Part shown: in pieces, positions 26,310 through 38,039 of the stretch | Layout: each line of letters opens with the position of its first letter | Position numbering within the stretch: position 1 is the first letter of the stretch | Assembly: GCA_026008535.1 (NCBI GenBank) | Contig: BRKX01000011.1 | Span: 42,082,183-42,146,182 of the forward strand | Reading direction: 5' to 3' | Length of the DNA stretch: 64,000 nucleotides | DNA from: Perilla frutescens | Taxonomy: Eukaryota > Streptophyta > Magnoliopsida > Lamiales > Lamiaceae | Program-made: the position numbers and the translations under genes | Notes under the pieces: generated by a model | Seen by the model: only the letters and a program-made list of their open reading frames with translations | What the model was told of the DNA's origin: nothing | The model's database searches: none

Positions 26310-27200
26310 AAGGATAACGAAATTAATATTAATGATAATAACGAAATTAATAGTAATGATAATAATAATAAGAATAACGAAAGTAATAATAATAAGAATA
26401 ACATTTTCATGCATGGAATAAAATCTTGGTATATCACGTCTCTTTTGGATCAAAATTTATCTAAACTCAATTTAAATTTGGAAAAAAAAAATCAGTGGCC
26501 TGTGAATCAATTCATATTTAATACCCTAATAAATTTTGGTAATCATCCTCGATCCACACTCTCTCTCTCTTTCCCAAGAATTTAATTTATCAATAACAAA
26601 ATCTTGGTTTTTAACATAATGACAATTTAAATTGAACTCTAACGAAATTTTAATTTTAATATAACGAATGTTAATTTTAAATATAACGACAATTAAATTC
26701 ACGCATAACGAAAAATAAATTTGAACATAACAAAAAATAAATTTCAACATAACGAAAATAAAAATTTAACACATAACGAAAGTTTTAAAATATAGACAAT
26801 TATAGACAATTTATAATAACGAAACTTTATAATATAGACAATTATAGACAATCTAATTCTCATAACGAAAGTTTTATAATATAGACAATATATAATAACG
26901 AAAAATAAATATGAACATAACGAAAATAAATTTCAACATAATGAAAATTATATAACGAAAAATGTGATTGCTTATATAACGAAAGTCAATGTGATTGCTT
27001 ATATATTATATAAAAATTTGTCCCTTTCTAGATAAATATGAACACAACGAAAAATAAATTTCAACATAACGATGTAGTGATGGATAAATTTATATTGATA
27101 ATAACGAAAGTAATAATAATAAGAATAACGAAATTATGATAATAAGAATAACGAAAGTAATAACGATAAGAATAACGAAAATTTATCAATATATAACGAA
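26310..27200 (+). repeat. Left AACGAAA motif array
   Basis: At least fifteen copies of (at)aacgaaa at irregular spacing of about 15-60 bp, mixed with aataataataag runs and with tandem units containing 'atagacaattatagacaat' (26795-26890). Confidence 0.8.
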
Positions 27201-27653
27201 AACTTATGACAAAACATTTATAACGTTATGCATCAATGCATTATTCTGTCATTTCTGTGTGGTCAACATGAGGTAGGTAAAATGCATAAATATTTGTATT
27301 TGCATAGGTAGGTATTAGTTGGCCCAAATTAAATGAAATTTAATGCATTTAATTTTGTGTAAGAGAGGTTGGTGTCATTCTCCTATATTTACACTACACC
27401 GATGCATCAATTCAACCCACACCCAAATAGAAGAAATAGTTTGAGAGTTTGGTGAAGAAAATCTTTGAATTCACATAAAAAATGAATGTTTGATCGTGCA
27501 AGTGAGAAGATCATTGTTATCAACAAAACATCAACATCAGTGAAATTTCGCGGAAAAATTCTCCAAAATTGAAAGGTACGTTTCAAGTCTTGTTACGTTC
27601 CTTACTTAGAAAATTGTTTTAGGTTTTATTTAGCCAAAATTATGTTCCTGCAA

Positions 27654-29572
27654 TTAGGTTATAACAAAGGCATAAATGATAGTTTTAATTTTCTTGTCCC
27701 TACGCGCTTCATCCGCCTCTAGTAACTCAAATATCGACGAACGCGTGACAGACGAGGGGCCAACAGATGACGGCTGGGTAGACCACGGGCCTGGAGATGA
27801 CTGCGCGTCTGACGAAGGGCGCGAAGAAGATCGACCCACAGATGATCTGCCTCTAGCTTTCCCCCCTCTCATACGGGGGGACATATGACGCGCTGTGGGG
27901 CCCCTGGGTGGTGTGGGGTCTCTAGGAGGTGTGGAACCCCTGGGAGGTGGTGTGGGGTCTCTGGGCACCGGTGTGGGCCCTCTGGGTGGTGTAGGCGACC
28001 TGCGTAGCCAACCCATAACAAGGTCTTCCAACCGCCCCATCCGATCAGATAAGCCTTCAATCATCCCTCTGATACTGTTCTCCATCTGTCTGAAATTATT
28101 CTCCATCTGACCCATAATGCGGGCTTCTGAGGCAGCAACAACGTGGATAACACGATCGAACCAACCAGGACGTGGACTGGACTCTCCACGGCTCCCCTCA
28201 TGGCTCCTCCTCGGGCGCTTACTGCCTGTCGGTCGAGGAGGGCTCTCACTGCGGTCCGGTCCCTGCTCCGAGGGTCCAGATCCCTCATCCGGCTCGTCTA
28301 TCAAACGGTGTGCCGTCTGTGGAGCCTGCTGCTGTGCAGTACGAGCACTCCTACGCTGTGGTGCTGGGTTGACGACGTCAGAGATCCCCTTGCATGTCCT
28401 CGGGACCACACGACGGGCAACCCCAGTCAGCAACTTCTTCTTGGAGACCTTTCGAGGTACCACGTACCTCTTACCCAACAAACTATCTCCATCCAAGCTC
28501 TGAACATATGGGGTCAGGAGCTCCGCTGCTGATGGCACCATCGGATGGACATCCATCTACACCAATAACGAACACCATGTTAATATTAACCAATATTACT
28601 TTAATTTAATAATTAAAATTATTTATATAAAAAAGGTTATCTGTCTATCAAAAAATCTGGAGAAGTCGATGCTCGGGGCTATGAATGACCACCTCAATAA
28701 GCGAGGTGTGGTCATCTGACCTCCAGGGACGCCCAAATGACAGACAATCTCGGGGAAAACCTCACAGGCCCATGCCTGGTTTAAAACATAGAATATCATG
28801 TAAGTATAATATCAAATCACTAAAACATAAATTTTTCATGATAAATTCGACTAATTACCTGAAATGCCTAAACAGGTCCGTACCAATGATACGCTCCGTC
28901 CCCCTGTGGGCCCATATCCCGTCGAGCTCTAGGGAGAATGCTGACAAAGTGCATCAGGTTCTGAAATGTGTATCCCCCCCATGGAAAAGAATTCCACGCA
29001 TCAGCATCCTCCACTAGGGCCCACACCCAGTCATCAATCGTACGTCCAGGGTCCTGGCAAAATAACATCCGGTACACGATCAGGATGTTCGCAATCTTCA
29101 CGTAATCTGGAGGGTGGTTGGCTAGATGCATCGCCGTGAACTTCTCATACATTTGTGCAATTGTCGTCTTCTTCCCTTCAAATAGCCGGTGATAGATGCC
29201 CCTGGCCGGAATAACATGAGCCGCATTCGGATCGAAACTGGACGGCCCGAACCGCAAGCCCGACACCAGTGCGAACTCTGAGGGCCCAAAGTGTAGTGTC
29301 GTTCCACTCACATGGAAGCAACACTCTCTACCCTCGCGTGCAGGATCCTGGACACGCATTTCGCGACAAATCAATGCATGCAACGCCTTCCGGGCTATGT
29401 TACCCCCCCTAAAGTCCACGAAGTGTCCTAAGCATCCAGATCTGAACGTCTGGATCGTATTCTCACCGCCGAAATGTTGTAACACCTCCCTAATCTTGTC
29501 TACTAACTCCATCTTAACGTACATATTCACACTCGGCTTGAACCTCTGGAGGGGGCGTCTAATCCACTCGAT
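27654..29572 (-). pseudogene. DUF1985 (Ulp1-associated) protein gene, decayed, no protease domain
   Basis: Minus-strand exons: 29572-28859, 28775-28641 and 28556-27654. The first exon contains the DUF1985 pattern: FRSGCLGHFVDF, then LHFGPSEFALVSGLRFGP, then DDWVWALVEDADAWNSFPWG. The second continues it with AWACEVFPEIVCHLGV. The third is a disordered, proline- and charge-rich linker (MDVHPMVPSAAELLTPYVQ, then many SPTPPRGPT-like repeats). Such genes normally end in a Ulp1-type C48 cysteine protease, and none is visible here. Decay signs: an in-frame TAG near the end of exon 1 (about 28868-28870), and a CAG/ATAACC donor after exon 2 where GT is expected. The upstream exon with the start codon was not found. 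Neighbouring motif arrays suggest it is cargo of a transposon. Confidence 0.75.
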
Positions 29573-29589
29573 CTAAATTTCACAATAGA

Positions 29590-30200
29590 AAATTAGTCTG
29601 TTATTATTATTATTATTTTTTTTAATAATTAAAGAAGTATAATTATTTATATTAATCCGTTTTTTATATTTTTATTTTTTACTATTATTATTACTTACAC
29701 GATTATTATTATTATTATTATTAGTAAAAAGTATTATTAATTATATTAGATGTTTTTGTTATTTTTATTTTTTACTAATAGTATTAATTAGACAAATATT
29801 ATTATTATTATTATTATCAAATTATTGTTGTTGTTGTTATTATTATTAGATTATTATTATTATTATTATTAAAAAGGTATTATAATTTATATTAATTGTT
29901 TTTGTTATTTTTATTTTTTTACTAATAGTGTTATTTAGACTAAGGTTATCGGTTGTGATTACTTTTAATTAATTTAAATTAAATTGTTATTAAGGCACCA
30001 CGGTAATGCTTTATTAAATTAAATCATAACGATTGATTAAATACATAATTATATTAATTGTTTTTGCTATTTTTATTTTTTAACTAAATTAAATTACTTG
30101 TAATTAATTAAATCACAACGATTAATTTTTTTATTATTTTATTAATTGTTTTTGTTATTTTATTAATTTATTATTATTATTATTAAAAAAGTATTATCAA
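29590..30200. repeat. TTA/ATT-rich low-complexity stretch
   Basis: Several (TTA)n or (ATT)n runs alternate with a recurring phrase like 'tttttgttatttttattttttactaat' (29750, 29900, 30060, 30130), so it is partly a degenerate tandem array with a period of about 100-150 bp. Confidence 0.6.
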
Positions 30201-30250
30201 TAACGAACTAAATATTTAACACTTCCGAACATCTAATTGAACCCAATAAG

Positions 30251-31185
30251 TAGAGATGTCAAAACGGGCCGGCGGGGCGGGGCGGGGGGCGGGCTCGAAA
30301 AGCCCGCCTTTTGGCGGGGCGGGGCGGGGAAGCCCGCCAGAGGGGCGGGCCCGAAAAGACAGGGTCCTACCCGCCCCCGCCTAAGCCCGCGGGTTGGCGG
30401 GCCGGCCCGCGGGCTTTTTCGGTTTTTTTTTTTATTTTTAAAATGCAATTCGAGTTTTGAACTTCAATAATGAGAAATATATTATTAGCCTTGAATTGCT
30501 ATAGGTATGTTTGATGAATTTTGCTAATTGAACATGTAGCTTAGTGCCCAAAATATATATTAGAACTAAATAGAGCTTCGATCGGACGCCGGCAAATGCG
30601 ATCGAGAACAAAGATGAGAGCACATATAGTAGTTTTAGCTACCACTACTCAGATTATATTCCTAATTATGTGTTTTATTCCAACAATATTATATCAATTC
30701 TCATTGTTTCTCACATTTAATTAATTAGTACATGAAATATTGTTTTCAACTCTTAACCTAGTATGTAGCAATTTTAGTCTTTTTTTTTTCTTTCAATTTA
30801 ATTTACCTATTTTTTCTTTCAATTTAAATTACTCTTATTTTTTAACTATCTACTTTTTTTATGGGATTGAAATAATCAACTAAACAAGCATAGAAATTTT
30901 AATCAAGTTACAATTTACAAACATTTGGGGAATGAGGATATTATCTTATAATTCATATTAATCATAAATACCATTTAACTAAAAAAAATAATATATATGT
31001 ATATATCAGCGGGCTTGGCGGGTTACCCGCCCCGCCGCGGGCTTTACCCGCCAAAGCCCGCCCCGCCGCGGGCTTTACCCGGCGGGCCCGCCAAAAAAAC
31101 GGGTTTCAAAGTTAAAGTCCTACCCGCCTAAAACGATGGCGGGTACGGGCTAGTCCGGCGGGTTTTACCCGTTTTGACAACACTA
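30251..31185. mobile_element. Non-autonomous hAT-type transposon (935 bp), complete
   Basis: The left end TAGAGATGTCAAAACGGG and the right end (reverse complement TAGTGTTGTCAAAACGGG) match at 16 of 18 bases. An exact 8-bp target duplication, CCAATAAG, flanks it at 30243-30250 and 31186-31193. Eight-base duplications and TAG/CAG-type termini are hAT hallmarks. Both subterminal regions are extremely GC-rich (repeats of ggcgggc, 30268-30415 and 31010-31165) around an AT-rich core with no coding potential. Open frames across the GC-rich ends are a by-product of composition. It is nested inside the DUF1985-carrying element. Confidence 0.9.
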
Positions 31186-31239
31186 CCAATAAGGGAAGTT
31201 TTAATATTAACATATCAAAATTTAAATTTAACAATAACG

Positions 31240-31985
31240 ATAATTAGTTTTAATAATAACGAAATTTACATTTAACATAGATGACATAAACGAAAGTTTA
31301 AATTTTAGCATAACGAAAATAACATAAACGCATAACGAAATTCAAAAATCAACGTAACGAAAATCAAAATTCAATGTAACGAAAATCTAATATAAAAGGC
31401 ATAACGAAATTATTTAAAAGGCATAACGAAATTATTTTAAAGGCATAACGATTAGCATAACGAAAATCAAACAATTAGCATAACGAAAATCAAACAATTA
31501 GCATTACGATATATTAAAAATAGAAAAACGATTAATTAAAATAACCTTTCGTAATATACTTTCGTTACATATTAAGGGCATAACGATATATTAACAATAT
31601 AATAATGATTAATTAAATTAACATTTCGTTATGCACTTTGAAGTTTTTTTTAATTATTTTCGTTATGCAATTTAACTAATTTCGTTATGCATTAAACAAC
31701 TTTCGTTATGCATTAAAATAGTTTCGTTATGCATTTACACTTTCGCTATGCAATTTAACAACTTAGTGCATTAACATTTCGTTATGCAATTTAGTGCATT
31801 AACATTTCGTTATGCACTTTGAAGTTTTTTTTAATTACTTTCGTTATGCAATTTAACTACTTTCGTTATGCATTAAACAACTTTCGTTATGCATTAAAAT
31901 AGTTTCGTTATGCATTTACACTTTCGCTATGAAGGAAACTACCATCGTTATGCAAATACACTTTCGTTATGCACCAAGACTATCG
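31240..31985. repeat. Right AACGAAA / TTTCGTTAT motif array
   Basis: Copies of ataacgaaa (31250-31520) are followed by the reversed form tttcgttatgca (31540-31980). Within it, the block aacatttcgttatgcactttgaag recurs at about 31620 and 31800 with the same downstream order of units, so about 180 bp is tandemly duplicated. Confidence 0.8.
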
Positions 31986-32645
31986 TTTTACATCTAAAAA
32001 TCTCACGTTACTCCAGATCTAACAATTAAACATGGAAATTTCTTTCACCAAAACATGTTTATGTATTCTCGAAACAAGCTAACCTCTGCCGGAATTTCTC
32101 CTGCCGAACCCGTCCGAAGATCTCTTGTATTCTCCATCTTCGATTAACAGTTCTAACAATTAAAAATAAATGGGTGATTAGATTATGATGATGATGCACG
32201 AGAGAGAGACGAGAGATGGGAGAGGGGGAGATTTCAATTACCTTATCCCTTTCGTGGCGGAGTCAAGGGAGCAGACATGATTTTTTTTTTTTTTGGGTTT
32301 TTCGTTACTTCTTCTAATCTATACAGAGGGGGAACGAAAGTAGTTACAAAATTTAATACCGAGATGGAGAGCAGATGAGAGAGTGAGAGAGTGTAAAGGG
32401 GGTGGTTACAAAATTTAATATAGAGATTTCAAATAATTAATACCACAACTTTGTTTTTTTTTCAAACTAACATTGAGTTTGGATAGACGAGAGAGGGAGA
32501 GATTTTATCCGATTTTATTCCATGCAAATTTTTTGTTTTTTCTGCATGAAAAGTACAAATATGTAAGATGCTTTTTCAGAAAAGTAAGGGAATATTCAAT
32601 TTTTTTGGTCAAAGATTTTAAACATAGTACAAATTGCCCATATAA

Positions 32646-33440
32646 CTTCTACCCCTTTAAAATTTGCCCAACTATATCGATTTTAGCATTTTTTTATCTA
32701 GATAAAAATTTCTCCCTTCTTCAGAATGCTCAATGCAATGGAACGTTATAATTAACGATTATTTTTTTATATAAAAACAAAACCCGTGAGATATAGAAAA
32801 TGGCTGCAAGACCTTTTCATATATCTTTTTTTATTTCCACTTTGGATGATGACGGAAAGTGAAAAGAGGTGGGGGTATATACATTATGAATTTTGTTAGA
32901 TATTTTTTAGATGGTGGAGGCCCACAAGAACAAACATGTCGAAAAAAATTAAAAAAACTATTTTAAATAATTTGAAGGGATATAAAGAATGAAACATGGG
33001 CTATGTTTAGAATTTATGGTTACGAAACAAAAGGCCCATTTCTAAGGCCGCCCAAAACGACGTAATATTGTCTATAAACCAACATATAACGCAACCCATC
33101 TCTCTAAATAGAAGTGTGCAAGTTTACTGTTTGATAAAAATGCATGAAAATGGAGGCGGAAACAACGTTCCAGTCTCTAATAAGCATCAACCAATTCTTT
33201 CACTTCTTTCATAGTCTTGACTCTTGTGTCACGCACGACTTTAAAGCCACATCATAGCATTTGTGTTGTCACAGCCTTCAATCAAAAATTCGAACAGGAC
33301 CTAATTCAAACAAATTTCGCATATTCTTCAACATTGGCATTCAATCATGTTAGACCACCAGTTGAGCTACATCACCTATCGTGATATGTAAAATGCTAAT
33401 AGATTCATGATAAATATTAATCAGGAAAAAAAAAAAACAG
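32646..33440. other. Intergenic spacer
   Basis: AT-rich DNA between the transposon and the 3' end of the H2A.X gene. No gene, TIR or array was recognised. Confidence 0.5.
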
Positions 33441-33631
33441 AAACTTAGAGCAAATGGAATAGCTTCTATATATAACAAAAGCCATATAATAATAACAAAT
33501 CACAACTAATAAGCCCAACATAATCATTTCTATATCAACATAAAAGCCCCTTTTTCCATCAAAAGGACAAATACTATCAACAGAACAACTCCAAAAAACT
33601 ACAACTACAATTAACTCAACGCATACATGCC

Positions 33632-34239
33632 CTAGAATTCCTGAGAAACAGATCCAATTTCTCCCTTTCCTTTGCCTTCACCAGCCTTCTTCGGCAGCAA
33701 AGTGCGGTGAATGTTGGGTAAAACGCCGCCGTTTGCAATCGTCACAGACCCCAACAGCTTCCCCAGCTCCTCGTCATTCCTTACCGCCAATTGAATATGC
33801 CTTGGAACAATCCTAGTCTTCTTATTGTCCCTCGCCGCATTTCCAGCAAGCTCCAAAACCTAAAAATAAAAATAAAAACACCAAACGATTAACTACAAAG
33901 GACAGAAGCATCAATTACTCAAAAAAAAAAAAAAACAAAAAAAAACAAAACAAACAAACAATTCGAACACACAGAGATGAAACGCAACAAAAAATGTAAC
34001 AAGCTGGATCAATTTCGTTAAGTTCACACCTCCGCGGCTAGGTATTCGAGGACGGCGGAGAGATACACGGGAGATCCGGAACCGACACGTTGAGCGTATC
34101 GCCCTTTTTTGAGGAAACGAGCAATCCGGCCGACCGGGAACTGGAGCCCGGCCTTTGAAGATCTGGAAACGGACTTTGATTTAGGCTGGCCGCGGCCGCG
34201 GCCGCCGATGGTCTTCGCCGCCGTGGTTTTATCGACCAT
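33632..34239 (-). CDS. H2A.X: Histone H2A.X
   Basis: Core histone variant that carries the C-terminal SQEF motif. Its serine is phosphorylated by ATM/ATR at double-strand breaks (gamma-H2A.X). Two exons: 34239-34030 and 33859-33632, giving 145 residues. The intron (33860-34029) is GT-AG and falls after ...[13 protein letters not shown], the usual place in plant H2A genes. The histone fold is intact: [40 protein letters not shown] and NDEELGKLLGSVTIANGGVL. The N-terminal tail (MVDKTTAAKTIGGRGRGQPK) is somewhat longer than in Arabidopsis. I chose the ATG at 34239 because it fits the family length and lies about 85 bp downstream of a TATA-like box. An in-frame upstream ATG at 34326 overlaps that box. 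Confidence 0.96.
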
Positions 34240-34322
34240 AATTTGGGTTTTTGGAGGGATAATCGAGTTTGAATTTGCTGAATGAATTTTGGGGGTGTGA
34301 TGATTTGAAGTGGGGGTTTCGT

Positions 34323-34434
34323 TCATATAAGGGGATGGGTACCGTTTTCTGATTGGCTGTTAACTTCTTCACTCGGATTGCCAGCGTGGATATTTCACTT
34401 TAACATTTTATTGCGTGATCTGTTTTTCTATTGG
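34323..34434 (-). promoter_or_regulatory. H2A.X core promoter: TATA-like box and CCAAT boxes
   Basis: On the minus strand, ttatatga (34330-34323) stands about 85 bp before the ATG. CCAAT boxes occur at 34356-34352 and 34434-34430. TATA plus CCAAT is common in S-phase histone promoters. No clear plant histone octamer (CGCGGATC) was seen nearby. Confidence 0.5.
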
Positions 34435-34996
34435 TTGGTTTGTGGTTATTCTGGATTGCCACGCTGGCATTAATTTCATTTCCCGCTTCTGTGTGAATTT
34501 TTAAAAACATGGACTCGTATATGTCGGAGTAGACATGAAAATATGGAGTTCGAATCCTCATTATTATATTTTTTATGGTGTTACTACTTATACCGTAACT
34601 TTTTTTTTTTCATGCCATAAAAAAAATGTTAAAATAATTATTTTTGGGATTATTAAAATACTTTTTTTTAGTTCAACACACTATAAAATTTTATTTCCAC
34701 ACCACACCACAAAATAAAATAATATAATAAATAAATAAAATAAAAAAGCTTTAGCTTCATACATCTTCCAATTTGATAACATGAGTTCGTATGTATTTTT
34801 ACTTCAAACTCTAATTTCTCAAACTTTGAATTCAAGCAAATTGTGTTTTAAATCAACTATAGAGGATGAAAATGATTAAGAAACAAATAGTATAAGTGAT
34901 TTTCTACTGTTTAAATTGAATTTTTTGGTTTTCAAGAGTTCTATCGAGTTTGCACATTTAAATTGTCGAAAGGGGTTCAAAAATTACAGTTTGAAC

Positions 34997-36260
34997 GTGA
35001 TCGACTATTTTTTAGCACAACCCGCAAGAGGACGGGGCTGTGTAGACAATGGTGAGCAAGTGTCGTATCCACATAAACTAAATTATACCTAATTGTGTGT
35101 ACTACAACATCGAACATCAATTGGTATCTAGACGACAAGAAAAATAGAAAGTTAACTAATCTAAACTAAGGAAAGCAATAAATAAATGAGAAAAATAAAT
35201 AGAGATGAAAATATGAAGCAGAGATACTCTTGGGATTGATTTCTTCGGGTACTTAGTACTAATGATCCTACTAAATGTCTATTTGTGATGTCAAATTTCA
35301 CTAGGACAATATTAAATGCATCCTAAGTTCTTTCTCGAGACACTGAAGTTTGTATAGTACACGCTAGGTTCACCGCCTTCGATCAAATCCTACACATGTA
35401 CTTACCAAAAGCTCCTAAGATTCCATGCCCCCACTCCAAGCCTCAATTATCTTGAATTTATTGTCAAATGTGTCTCGTACCTAGGGTTCGTCTATTAAGA
35501 CTCATCTCTCAAATTATGAATCAATAAATAAAATCGTGTCAATTAGTGATCAATTAACCAACACTCATACATAGCATAAGGAAATGAAGTATGATCATAA
35601 ACAATCAATAAAAAAGAAAATTCATAAATACCCAAATAATCTCAATCAAAAAATACAAAATAATATAGTTTAACATCATATAAATGCAAGGACTAAATCA
35701 TCTCAATGAAAATCAAAATAAAAACAAAAATGGAAACTAGGTACAACCCAGAATTTGAGCTTCGACTCTACTCTTGCTTCCACTCTTCTCCTCTTTACTT
35801 CATCTTCAAGCCATTAATTGCTCCTTATTCACTATAGCTAGGTGGAAATCCTAGCTAAGGTGTGGGTTTGATGGGTGGCTAAGGTTTGAAAGGTGTGAGT
35901 GGAGAGGATTTTGTGTTGTGTGGGGGCTTGGCGGAATTATGGAATGAATGTCCTAAAATTGAAGAAAAATCCCAAAAAAGAAGAAAACAGCTCACAGATC
36001 TGAAAATCTAGGTTAGGGGTGCAATACAAGCTCATTCGTGCCCCCGATCACGCTGTAGGTCGCATCCGGGATATAGAAAAATATGTCCCAGTGTCGGAAC
36101 AAGTCACTCGAGCCCCCGTCGCGCTGCAGGTCACACCTGAGGGCGCGAGTAAGGCGGCCGCGCTGCCGGTCACGCCTCCAGTCCTGCACCAACATCTTTC
36201 ACATTTTTGCTTCATTCTCCCCCGTTCCTTATCCGATTGAGGTGATTCAACTTGCAGCGC
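34997..36260 (-). repeat. Dispersed repeat, copy A (minus orientation)
   Basis: Bases 34997-35090 (cgcaagagg...atggtgagcaag...tatccacataaa) match in reverse complement the right end of the repeat at 50880-50985. The body has no coding potential. A GC-rich patch with repeated cgcg/ctgcaggtcacgcc phrases lies at 36030-36180. It looks like a non-coding transposon family (LTR or unclassified). The left limit near 34997 is better defined than the right. Confidence 0.45.
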
Positions 36261-36477
36261 ACCCCTAATTCGATCCTCTATATTTTCATGGCATTGGATC
36301 ACTTAAAAATTCATTGATTCATCCTATATTTCCAGTGAAACTCAAACAACAAATAAAACTCCCAAATCGGGAGGTTAAAAGCTCAAATTGGGTTAAAGCA
36401 CACATTTAACTCGCCAAAATTCGTCATTTCAACCTCAATAAATGGTAAAAAAACCCCAATCATCAAAACGTCATGAA

Positions 36478-36660
36478 TGCGGTTCAGAAAATTATTTCCG
36501 ACCCTATAATACTAGGTTTATTTCCGACCATACAATACTAGATTTGAAAAGAAATTTTTGAACACACCATTATGCATTCAGAAACTTATTTCTAAACGGC
36601 CTTAATTGCGTTCAGAAACTTATTTCTGATCGACCTCCATTGTGTTCATTTCTTAATTTT
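36478..36660. repeat. Short array of cagaaacttatttctg-type motifs
   Basis: The near-palindrome ttcagaaacttatttctga occurs at about 36580 and 36610, with worn relatives (cagaaaattatttccgacc, ctaggtttatttccgacc) from 36483 on. Such arrays resemble subterminal repeats of DNA transposons. Confidence 0.45.
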
Positions 36661-37185
36661 AAATTATTTTTTTAAGTTGAAGGGTAGAATATTTTTTTAG
36701 TGTAGTGTGTAAAGAAAAAATGAAAAAAAAAGAAGAATTTTTATGGTGTAAAGTAATTGTGGTGTGAAAATAAAAAGTTTTGGTGTAAATAGAAAACACC
36801 CTTTTTTCATTCTACATTTTGTATTGTAGTATTAAATTATAGGTTTAATAATAGTTATTATAAAAATAAAAATGAATTATAATATGATAAATTCTAGTTG
36901 ATTATTATCACAAAAAATTGAATTAAAAAACTAGAAGTTTGAATTATGCAATATAATAGCTATTTATTAATTAAAAATTTAATACTAAAAAATATTATAA
37001 CATTATATAGAATGAACTTGGATTATTAATTTTAAAATTTAACTTCAACACAAAAATTAAAATTGAAGAAAAGAATAATAAATACTCACAATTTAATGAT
37101 GGAACACCGAGCATGACGCATAATGTCTAACATACATAGAATATAGTAACTACCATATTTCGCTTCATCTAATAAAAAAATTGAT
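36661..37185. other. AT-rich spacer
   Basis: No gene or definable repeat seen. Confidence 0.5.
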
Positions 37186-37200
37186 ACAATCTCATTTAGA

Positions 37201-37318
37201 TGGTCTCGGTGGGATTGGCTTAGTGGTGGAGTGAGATTACTTAGAGATCAAAGGTTACGAGTTCGAATCTCCTCAATACCACAGGTCGAGTTTGTGAGTA
37301 AAAAAATAAAAAATAAAA
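37201..37318 (+). mobile_element. tRNA-derived SINE, complete, 118 bp
   Basis: A perfect 15-bp target duplication, acaatctcatttaga, flanks it at 37186-37200 and 37319-37333. The body has a Pol III A-box-like tggcttagtgg (37216-37226), a B-box gttcgaatc (37261-37269) and an A-rich tail (aaaaaataaaaaataaaa). These are the defining traits of plant tRNA-related SINEs. The intact duplication means a fairly recent insertion. Confidence 0.93.
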
Positions 37319-38039
37319 ACAATCTCATTTAGACAATACAGAGTAAAATTTATTTTTAAAATCCATGACTTATTTATGAAAGTTGAGTATGGCTGGAAAC
37401 CATTTTATAGGTTAGAGATTGGATCAAAACAAAACTAAACACTAATAATAATACAAATATGTCCCTGGATATGAAGTTGGATCCGACTATCGACTCATGA
37501 TCTTATGAATTTTAACTTGTAAAATGATATCGTACAAGTTTTCATGAATATATTATTATAGTACTTTCTTGTATTCTAAATGATAGTAGTATGGTGAAAA
37601 AATGTCACATAATTACTACAACTAAAATAGGTTTTTCCTCAACTGCCAATGTCATTTTAAATGATTGTGTGTGATTCTGCATATGTACGCAAACAAGCAT
37701 GCACATCTTACATTCGTATAAACTAGTATTAATTCCGTACGATGTACGTAAATTAGTCTACATATTTTAAATTTAAAGTTAGTTGATATGTTTGTTGTAA
37801 TAGTAATAAAATAAAATATAGAATAATTTTAATTTTATCAATTGATACTTTATATATACGACATTATATTATAATTTTAAATAGGTAAAAAGAATATATC
37901 TAAACAAAGCGCACTTTAACATTATTGTGAAATATATAATAACTGATGAGTGTCTAATTTACACTAATTTTTTATTGCACTTAGTAATAAATGCAATAAG
38001 TTTTATGTATATATGTATGTTTTGATATAAATATTGTTT

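Larger units (their letters stand above)
26101..32645. mobile_element. Candidate MULE-like element with AACGAAA subterminal arrays and a DUF1985 gene
   Basis: Two arrays of the motif ataacgaaa flank a decayed gene. The left array (about 26310-27200) runs mostly in the plus orientation. On the right, copies at 31240-31520 are also plus, but the outer array (31550-31980) reads tttcgttatgca, the opposite orientation. A possible terminal inverted repeat is atgggcaatttg at about 26105-26116 against caaattgcccat near 32630-32641. I could not find a matching target duplication, so the outer limits are tentative. Inside are the minus-strand DUF1985 pseudogene, a TTA-rich stretch (29590-30200) and a nested hAT-type element. 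DUF1985 genes are known passengers of Ulp1-carrying Mutator-like elements, which is why I favour MULE. Confidence 0.5.

Noticed and set aside
26310..27200. CRISPR-like or satellite array
   Set aside because: The AACGAAA units are very short and irregularly spaced, with no constant spacer or repeat length, and this is a plant nuclear genome.
27676..28609. Plus-strand frames over the DUF1985 gene region
   Set aside because: Shadows of the minus-strand proline/arginine-rich exon; no recognisable domains.
30233..30470. Open frames on both strands (Gly/Ala/Pro/Arg-rich)
   Set aside because: They are produced by the GC-rich repeats at the end of the hAT element; no domain and no codon signal.
34237..34326. 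In-frame upstream ATG giving H2A.X a 29-residue N-terminal extension
   Set aside because: The upstream ATG (34326) overlaps the TATA-like box, the added residues do not look like a histone tail, and the ATG at 34239 gives the family's normal length.
34501..34560. Third SINE suggested by ggagttcgaatcctca
   Set aside because: Only a B-box-like phrase; no A box, tail or target duplication was found.
37201..37290. Functional tRNA gene
   Set aside because: A and B boxes are present, but the sequence cannot form a full cloverleaf and has an A-rich tail and a target duplication, so it is a SINE.
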